From assembly GCA_028687545.1 (NCBI GenBank), contig JAQTZZ010000069.1, positions 1-18,851 on the forward strand: 18,851 nucleotides of DNA, given 5' to 3'. The notes under the pieces were generated by a model. The model was not told the DNA's origin. It made no database searches and worked only from the letters and a program-made list of their open reading frames with translations. The number at the start of each line of letters is the position of its first letter. The first letter of the stretch is position 1. Of the stretch, positions 13,969 to 18,851 are shown piece by piece. Source of the DNA: Candidatus Wallbacteria bacterium. Lineage in GTDB: Bacteria > Muiribacteriota > JAQTZZ01. The position numbers and the translations under genes were made by a program.

Positions 13969-14667
13969 ATGGATCAGGAAACCCTTTCTTATTATTCTGA
14001 AAATGCCAGGGAAGTATTTGAACGCTATAATTCTGTCATTGGCGGTATCTCGAATTATTTCAACAGAGCATTTCCTGATAAGTGCAGAATCCTGGATATA
14101 GGCTGCGGCTCAGGCCGTGACCTGCTCGCTCTTCTCAAACTCGGGCATGATGCCTATGGAATTGAACCCTGCCGGGAACTTCGCGAACTGACCTGCACAA
14201 AATTTCCGGAATTGAAAGGCAGAATTGTTGAAGGCAGCCTGCCTGACCCGGGTTTAGCCTTTGAAGGAAATTTCGATGCCCTGGTCTGCTCTGCAGTGCT
14301 GATGCATCTTCCAAAAGAACACTTATTCGATACCGTCTTTTCGCTCAGAAAGCTTCTCAAGCCTGGCGGAAAAGCCCTGATCTCGATCCCATTCTCAAGG
14401 GATGGGATTTCAGAAGCCAACAGGGACGACAAAGGCCGCCTCTTCTCTGATCTCAATTCCGATTATCTGGAGCTCCTTTTTGAACGCACAGGATTTAAAC
14501 TGAACGAAAAATGGATCAATGAAGACAGTTTGAAAAGACCGGGGTTCTCATGGGTGACAATGCTGTTTGCGCTTTTGGAGAATGAGTCCGGCAGGCCGAT
14601 CGACAGGATTGAAAGCGTGCTCAATAGAGATAAAAAGGACGCCACGTACAAGCTGGCACTGACCTGA
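13969..14667 (+). CDS. class I SAM-dependent methyltransferase, 232 aa
   Basis: Rossmann-fold methyltransferase. Motif I is ILDIGCGSGRD (41-51) at the SAM-binding loop, with the acidic ribose-binding Glu66 in YGIEP. Motif IV lies in FDALVCSAVLMHL (102-114), and LLKPGGKALISI follows as in small-molecule methyltransferases of the UbiE/Methyltransf_11 group. No target-recognition or DNA-binding module is attached, so a small metabolite or protein side chain is the likely substrate. The final 70 residues are less typical. The gene stands alone, divergent from the ATPase. A run of about 135 bases without a convincing gene follows it; that stretch has only a 27-codon fragment ending DYLLIETFLKA, of unknown origin. 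Confidence 0.85.
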   Translation: MDQETLSYYSENAREVFERYNSVIGGISNYFNRAFPDKCRILDIGCGSGRDLLALLKLGHDAYGIEPCRELRELTCTKFPELKGRIVEGSLPDPGLAFEGNFDALVCSAVLMHLPKEHLFDTVFSLRKLLKPGGKALISIPFSRDGISEANRDDKGRLFSDLNSDYLELLFERTGFKLNEKWINEDSLKRPGFSWVTMLFALLENESGRPIDRIESVLNRDKKDATYKLALT

Positions 14668-14805
14668 CTGTGCCAGATTGGGAAAACCGGCTCTTTTCAT
14701 CACTCTGTGAAGCGATAAAAGTCACGGCATTGCAGCGTGGGTGCGAACGATGGGAGCCATAGGGAAGATTATCTTCTAATTGAGACCTTTTTGAAAGCCT
14801 GATAG

Positions 14806-15027
14806 AAATCACTCCCAAATTCTAGAGCAAGCACAGAACCGATTTCTCAAGATACTACGGTAATGACTACGGATAAAACTACGGAAAAGACTACGAATAA
14901 AAATATATCTTCATCCGAAAAGGTTATGCTTGAGCTAATAGCATCGAATCCGTCGATTACCCAAAAAGAAATAGCGGTTCGGATAAATCTTACAGAAGTG
15001 AAGCCATCTCAACGGATAATATGTTAA
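14806..15027 (+). pseudogene. C-terminal remnant of a winged-helix protein (AlbA_2/COG2865-like)
   Basis: An open stretch without a proper start encodes a Thr/Lys-rich linker (TTDKTTEKTTNKN from 14866) followed by a helix-turn-helix segment, VMLELIASNPSITQKEIAVRINLTE. That pairing, a TT(E/D)K repeat and then an ITxKExAxxIxLT winged helix, is typical of the C-terminus of AlbA_2/RecG-related transcriptional regulators. After NLTE the resemblance stops. The expected recognition helix is missing and the frame ends at TAA 15025-15027, 7 bases from the end of the helicase gene. The N-terminal 350 or so residues of such a protein are absent. An ATG at 14863 could still yield 54 residues. It is most likely a decayed gene cut by the insertion of the region to its right. 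Confidence 0.55.
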
Positions 15028-15034
15028 ATTGCTC

Positions 15035-18000
15035 TCACACCTGATTTTGTGGCATCATTTCCAGCAATTTTTCTATTTTCTTTTCTGCCTCATCAAGTTG
15101 TTTTTTATTGATCTTTTTTTTGATCCTGGTTTTTGCACGTGCAATGACTCCCTGGTCAGTACCGTCAAGTAAGTCATAGCTAAATTCCACTGCCAAGGAA
15201 AAATATATATAGGCATTTTCCAAGTTTTCCGAAAAGCCATCTTGATCCTTTGAACTCAAAAGTCCCAGATTGTAGTAGCCCCAGGGATTATTCTTATCAG
15301 CAGCTTTGCGGAACCATTTAACTGCTTCATCGAGATTTTTGGGGACTCCATATCCATATTGATAAAGGATTCCAAGATTGTTCATTGCGAACGGTTCGTC
15401 CAACTCAGCAGCTTTTTTATAATACGAAAATGCCTGGGCGTAATCCCTTTTAACATCTTTGCCGTCATGATACACAATGCCTAATTGATTTAATGATTCC
15501 CTATGGCCTTGTTGGGCTGCTTGATTAGTCCATTTTAAAAATTGTTCAACATCTTTTTTTCCACCTTCACCAGATAAATACATTTGGCCAAGCTGATACT
15601 GTGCTTCGCTGTCCCCTTTTGCTGCCGCAAGCAAGAACGATTCTTTTGCCTTATGAAGGTTCCTTGCAGTGCCTGTTCCGTCGTAGTAGCAGAGTCCCAA
15701 TTTGCGTAATGCTTCAGCCGTATCTTTCTCTGCGGCTTTTCGCAAGGATTGGACACCTTTTTTTTGATCAGCAGGATCGTCACTATCTAAATACTTATTG
15801 GCTATTTCCAGCATTGCATGCACATCGCCGGTATCTGCTGCATTAACCAGTAAACTGTCGATCGGGGTTTGTTGGCTTTGCTCAGCAGCACATTCAGATA
15901 TTTCTAGGCTAGAGTCCGTTTTTTCCGGGTTAACTATCAATCTGGAAATTGAGGTGCAACCGGATAATTCGGAATTTCTCACCGCAGTAGTTAATTCATT
16001 ATCATGCGGTAGTAATCGTGTCGGGTCATTACCTGGGTAAAGTTGAACCACTAATACTTCAACTTTCTTTCCGTTGGTTCCGCACTGCTTTCTCACACCA
16101 GCAACGGCCTGACAATTATAATAGAAATTCACAATGCGTCTCACATAGGTCTGATAGTCGTCAAAATTAGTGGGTTGAAAAATCTGAAAGTCTTTTTCAT
16201 TTTTCAGAATGATATCATGGAGTCTAAAGTCGATTATATCGATTTTTTTAATGGCGTTGCATTCCCTGCAAAGGGTCTGTGAATTTTCAAACGATGTATC
16301 GCCACTTATGCGGAAGGGTCTTATGTGGTCGACCTGCAATCTACATTGTCTACTCTTTTCAGCTCCACAACACAGACATTTGTAACCATCTCTCATAAGC
16401 ACTTTTTCTTTATCTTGTTCAGTCAATTCTCTAACTCGATTGGCATCCACTGGAGTTAAAACCTGCTTCTCCAGCTTGGCTGCTATAGGTTTATTGGATT
16501 CTTTCAGGTATAACAGACGATTAACTGCTCTGTCGTAAGCTGATTTGAAGTAATCGAAGCTCTTGTAAAAAGATTTCCAAAGTGATTCAGGGCTATTATA
16601 AATGATTTCCAGTGCTTGTTTTTGTTCAAGGGCGTTTCCAGTTAAGTATAGCCGCTCAGCGACTTTATCCAGGTCGAGCTTATCTCGCTCAGATAAGGGA
16701 GTGAATTCTGGTGCTTCCTTGCTCCTCGCCATGTGTCGGACGATTCGGATCAAATTGGTTTCCAGAGAGTTTCCAATATCATCATTCTGCAGGTCAAAAT
16801 AAGGGCTAGAAAGCGGTTTAATGTTTTCTTTGATCCATTCCTGAGACAAATCATCTTTTTCCCATGCATTTGGAATCTTACCTTGGAGTCCCTGAATAAA
16901 TTGCTTGAATTTACTTTCTTGATGGTTGTAAACCATAGCAAATTCTGTATACCAGTCTGGTCCACCTATGCCATTGTCCGAAAAATATCTTGTTGTGTAC
17001 CAACCAACAGGGACAATGTCTGTGAATGGTTCTGCCTGATAAGATGTTCCGGAATGGATTTGTTGGATCAATGCTTCGACTAAGTTAATGGAAATCATTT
17101 CCATAGGATACCTGCCCACTACCTTCTCGGTCTCTTCTGTTCCACCTTCAGGTGAGAAAGAGGCCCAATTTATAAACTTATTCCATGTGTCGGTAAAGAA
17201 AACGATATTAGCTTCATTTTTATCCGGGCCACCACCTGACTTGGGACCCCTGAGAGCCCTTCCGATCATCTGGGTCAACAGAATTCTGCTGGTTGTTTCT
17301 CTGGTTATGAAAACTGTCTTAATGGTAGGAACATCAGTGCCTTCTGTCAGCATTCGTATATTTATTAAGACTTCCAGTCCATCCCCTTTAAACTTTTCAA
17401 TGGTTTCTTTGATTTCATTGGAGGTCATGTGATTTCGCGCATCAGCAGAATCAGGCCCGCCACCGGAATAGGAAAACACAGCACCGGCATTAACATCGGC
17501 TTTCTTTAACTTATCCTTCAAATACAAAGCTTGTTTCCAGTGGTCAGCAAAGATAAGGGTTTTCTTATACTCTTTCCGGTTTTTTAAATATTCCTGAACG
17601 ATAAAATCATTTCTGGGCGAATTCGTTGCCAACTCTTTAATTATATCTTCAGGTAAGTCTTTATGTTCCCTAACCAGCCGGTTAAAAGTCTTTTCGTCCA
17701 AGTCCTTTTTAAAATCGGTCTTCTTTTGAATTAGTTTTTCTATTGCCAGAATACCTAGTGCCTGGAGCGCAGTTTTCTCCTCCTTGTGAATAATCCAGTC
17801 TTCGAACAATACCTTGAACCAGCCCTTTCGTGACTCATCAGTATAATCTGGAGTGGCAGTTAAACCGAGGAAATAAGCAGACGGCTGCATTTCACGGATC
17901 TGTAGCAATAGAGTTCGGCAGCCATATGCAGGCGCGTGATGAGCTTCATCCAAAACTACAATAAGCCTCTGATCCTGGTTACATTTTAAAAATTTGGTGA

Positions 18001-18472
18001 ACTCAGAGTCTATAACTTCGTTTGATTGATCTTTTGTTTCGTGAAATAAATTTTCATAGGCCGTAAGAGTGGTGATGATCAGAACATCATCTTCGATGCT
18101 GATGTCGCGTGCTCTGCAATGTGATGGGTTGCTTGAAACCACACGGATGTTCAGTATGTCCCTTTTTGGAATCGGTTGGCGGTTTTCTTTGAAAGTGGCA
18201 TAGACTTGATCCAACAAATGAAAAGTGTGCGCAAGCCAAAGCACTTTGACACCTTTTCCCAAAGCAAAATCATAAAGCCAGCGCACCGTGGTCAAAGTTT
18301 TCCCACCACCAGTAGGTAACACGAGCAGACCACCTTTACCGATCTGGTCTGAGAAGGTGAATGTCTTGTTCAACTTTTCGATGGATATTCTCTGATGGCC
18401 TTGCAGCGGTCTAACAGTTTCAGGTAACGGTTTATCACTAAACTCATTCAGTTTCCATGATTCATGAGACAT
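15035..18472 (-). CDS. SF2 DEAH helicase - HNH nuclease - Sel1-repeat fusion protein, 1145 aa
   Basis: A large multidomain protein. Helicase core (about 20-430): PTGGGKT (53-59, Walker A), LDEAHHA (174-180, DEAH box), TATP (205-208), MLTEGTDVP (374-382) and QMIGRALRG (401-409, motif VI). A mixed linker follows to about 690. HNH nuclease (about 695-745): Cys699 and Cys702, VDHIRPF with Asp715-His716, Asn730, and CRECN with Cys735/Cys738, a complete McrA-type zinc-bound site. After a region of unknown fold (about 750-875), six Sel1-like repeats of about 36 residues run to about 1095, then a basic coiled tail. ATP-driven DNA tracking plus cleavage is expected; the repeats should bind a partner. 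ATG 18472 has an excellent GGAGGGG ribosome site, preferred over TTG 18499. The gene is AT-richer than its neighbours. A nucleic-acid-targeting defence role is inferred, not shown. Confidence 0.9.
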   Translation of the reverse strand: MSHESWKLNEFSDKPLPETVRPLQGHQRISIEKLNKTFTFSDQIGKGGLLVLPTGGGKTLTTVRWLYDFALGKGVKVLWLAHTFHLLDQVYATFKENRQPIPKRDILNIRVVSSNPSHCRARDISIEDDVLIITTLTAYENLFHETKDQSNEVIDSEFTKFLKCNQDQRLIVVLDEAHHAPAYGCRTLLLQIREMQPSAYFLGLTATPDYTDESRKGWFKVLFEDWIIHKEEKTALQALGILAIEKLIQKKTDFKKDLDEKTFNRLVREHKDLPEDIIKELATNSPRNDFIVQEYLKNRKEYKKTLIFADHWKQALYLKDKLKKADVNAGAVFSYSGGGPDSADARNHMTSNEIKETIEKFKGDGLEVLINIRMLTEGTDVPTIKTVFITRETTSRILLTQMIGRALRGPKSGGGPDKNEANIVFFTDTWNKFINWASFSPEGGTEETEKVVGRYPMEMISINLVEALIQQIHSGTSYQAEPFTDIVPVGWYTTRYFSDNGIGGPDWYTEFAMVYNHQESKFKQFIQGLQGKIPNAWEKDDLSQEWIKENIKPLSSPYFDLQNDDIGNSLETNLIRIVRHMARSKEAPEFTPLSERDKLDLDKVAERLYLTGNALEQKQALEIIYNSPESLWKSFYKSFDYFKSAYDRAVNRLLYLKESNKPIAAKLEKQVLTPVDANRVRELTEQDKEKVLMRDGYKCLCCGAEKSRQCRLQVDHIRPFRISGDTSFENSQTLCRECNAIKKIDIIDFRLHDIILKNEKDFQIFQPTNFDDYQTYVRRIVNFYYNCQAVAGVRKQCGTNGKKVEVLVVQLYPGNDPTRLLPHDNELTTAVRNSELSGCTSISRLIVNPEKTDSSLEISECAAEQSQQTPIDSLLVNAADTGDVHAMLEIANKYLDSDDPADQKKGVQSLRKAAEKDTAEALRKLGLCYYDGTGTARNLHKAKESFLLAAAKGDSEAQYQLGQMYLSGEGGKKDVEQFLKWTNQAAQQGHRESLNQLGIVYHDGKDVKRDYAQAFSYYKKAAELDEPFAMNNLGILYQYGYGVPKNLDEAVKWFRKAADKNNPWGYYNLGLLSSKDQDGFSENLENAYIYFSLAVEFSYDLLDGTDQGVIARAKTRIKKKINKKQLDEAEKKIEKLLEMMPQNQV

Positions 18473-18500
18473 GACCCCTCCAAGGGAAATAGATGACAAT

Positions 18501-18506
18501 ATTATA
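18501..18506 (-). promoter_or_regulatory. -10 element ahead of the helicase gene
   Basis: A perfect TATAAT on the minus strand, 28 bases before ATG 18472, just past the stop of the broken upstream gene. No good -35 hexamer is seen. If active, it would let the helicase be expressed despite the upstream interruption. The ribosome site GGAGGGG lies at 18475-18481. Confidence 0.4.
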
Positions 18507-18511
18507 CTACT

Positions 18512-18726
18512 TTATGTTAGTAGCGTCGCGTTACCAAGCACTCTTTCCCAATCTTCCTTATCATACTCGGCTGTCGCCCAATGCCCATCACCTGGTAACC
18601 TTTTATCTTTTCTGACTATGAAAGTGTCGAGTCGGACGGATCCAAGTCCTTTTAGGATGACGGTTGGTGTATTAATCGCTAAATCTAGAACTTGATTAGA
18701 AAAACTACGGTCTCCAGCGCTGCAAG
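18512..18726 (-). pseudogene. 3' remnant of an unrecognised gene upstream of the helicase
   Basis: On the minus strand about 70 codons are open from the insertion-sequence end to TAA 18512-18514. They include SFSNQVLDLAINTPTVILKG, LGSVRLDTFIVRKDKRLPG and DGHWATAEYDKEDWERVLG. The composition and ordered hydrophobic pattern look like real protein, and there is no ATG, GTG or TTG start at a sensible place. I do not recognise the family. The stop lies 39 bases before the helicase ATG on the same strand, so the two formed an operon. The 5' part has been removed or displaced by the IS256-type element whose end follows at about 18727. Function unknown; it is likely a partner of the helicase. Confidence 0.6.
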
Positions 18727-18851
18727 CTACGTCCCGTCAAGTGGTGTAAATTTCCATCGGCTACTCCTGTCAACCTAAGCAGCCCTCAATTCCTTGCAAT
18801 ACAAGCCCTTAATCAGTTCCATTGACTCCAGGCTGAAGTATCTCCTGTTTA
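18727..18851 (-). mobile_element. IS256-family insertion sequence, 3' end (partial)
   Basis: The right edge holds the end of a transposase gene (18775-18851, minus strand) and about 48 bases of sequence beyond its stop. The presumed terminal repeat lies in the GTCCCGTCAAGTGGTGTAAA stretch at 18731-18750, which has the TTTACAC-then-TTGAC look (minus strand) of IS256-family ends. The exact end and target duplication cannot be set because the other end lies outside the window. Confidence 0.65.
18775..18851 (-). CDS. IS256-family (mutator-type) transposase, C-terminus (partial)
   Basis: A frame entering from the right edge and ending at TAG 18775-18777 reads NRRYFSLESMELIKGLYCKE then LRAA, 24 residues. 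The (G/N)RRY(F/L)SLESM stretch near the C-terminus is characteristic of IS256/mutator transposases, DDE enzymes that move the element by a copy-out mechanism. Only the tail is in the window, so intactness of the element cannot be judged. Confidence 0.7.
   Translation of the reverse strand, partial: NRRYFSLESMELIKGLYCKELRAA

Noticed and set aside
14668-14805. Possible 27-codon + strand gene end (DYLLIETFLKA)
   Set aside because: It is too short, has no start and no recognised family. It may be decayed sequence, but nothing supports a gene call.
14621-14818. A 65-codon minus-strand frame after the methyltransferase gene
   Set aside because: It overlaps the 3' end of the methyltransferase and has no motif or start signal.

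Overview
The window comes from a bacterial chromosome of roughly balanced base composition. The lineage cannot be fixed from the sequence. BipA/TypA, an oligopeptidase B, a DedA-type membrane protein and tRNAs with encoded CCA ends are plainly bacterial. Three B12-type radical SAM enzymes in a row, an orphan STAS protein and palindromic intergenic repeats suit an environmental, uncultivated lineage, but that is a guess. A striking local trait is that seven reading frames have a -10-like hexamer ending exactly 6 or 7 bases before the ATG, as expected for leaderless mRNAs. Other genes have ordinary Shine-Dalgarno sites.

Region 1 (1-4411) is housekeeping-like. It holds the last codons of a membrane protein, probably an ABC-2 permease, and an unrecognised 197-aa gene facing it. 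A three-gene + strand operon follows: STAS protein, nucleoside phosphorylase, DUF4919 protein. It is driven by a near-consensus promoter and converges on bipA/typA. Region 2 (4412-4902) has no protein gene. It holds a tandem AAATTGTAAC repeat, a candidate structured small RNA ending in a strong intrinsic terminator, two palindromic repeat units and the terminator of the next gene.

Region 3 (4903-12200, all minus strand) reads, in transcription order: three radical SAM proteins with N-terminal B12-binding-type domains (the first two are close paralogues), a 33-aa membrane peptide, a DedA/VTT protein and an exported-looking oligopeptidase B. Region 4 (12242-12618) is a tRNA-Ile(GAT)/tRNA-Ala(TGC) transcription unit with its own promoter and terminator. 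It has no rRNA beside it, and a 120-bp palindromic repeat is wedged between the two tRNAs.

Region 5 (12640-18851) is accessory. An AAA_14/DUF4143 ATPase and a class I methyltransferase share a divergent promoter region. Then comes the decayed C-terminal piece of a winged-helix protein, cut off almost exactly where the next gene ends. That next gene is the most interesting object in the window: an AT-richer 1145-aa protein joining an SF2 (DEAH) helicase, an HNH nuclease and six Sel1-like repeats. Upstream of it lies the 3' remnant of a partner gene, interrupted by an IS256-family element that runs off the right edge. This looks like the damaged remainder of a two-gene nucleic-acid-targeting, possibly antiphage, system that inserted into an older gene. 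The defence role is inference.
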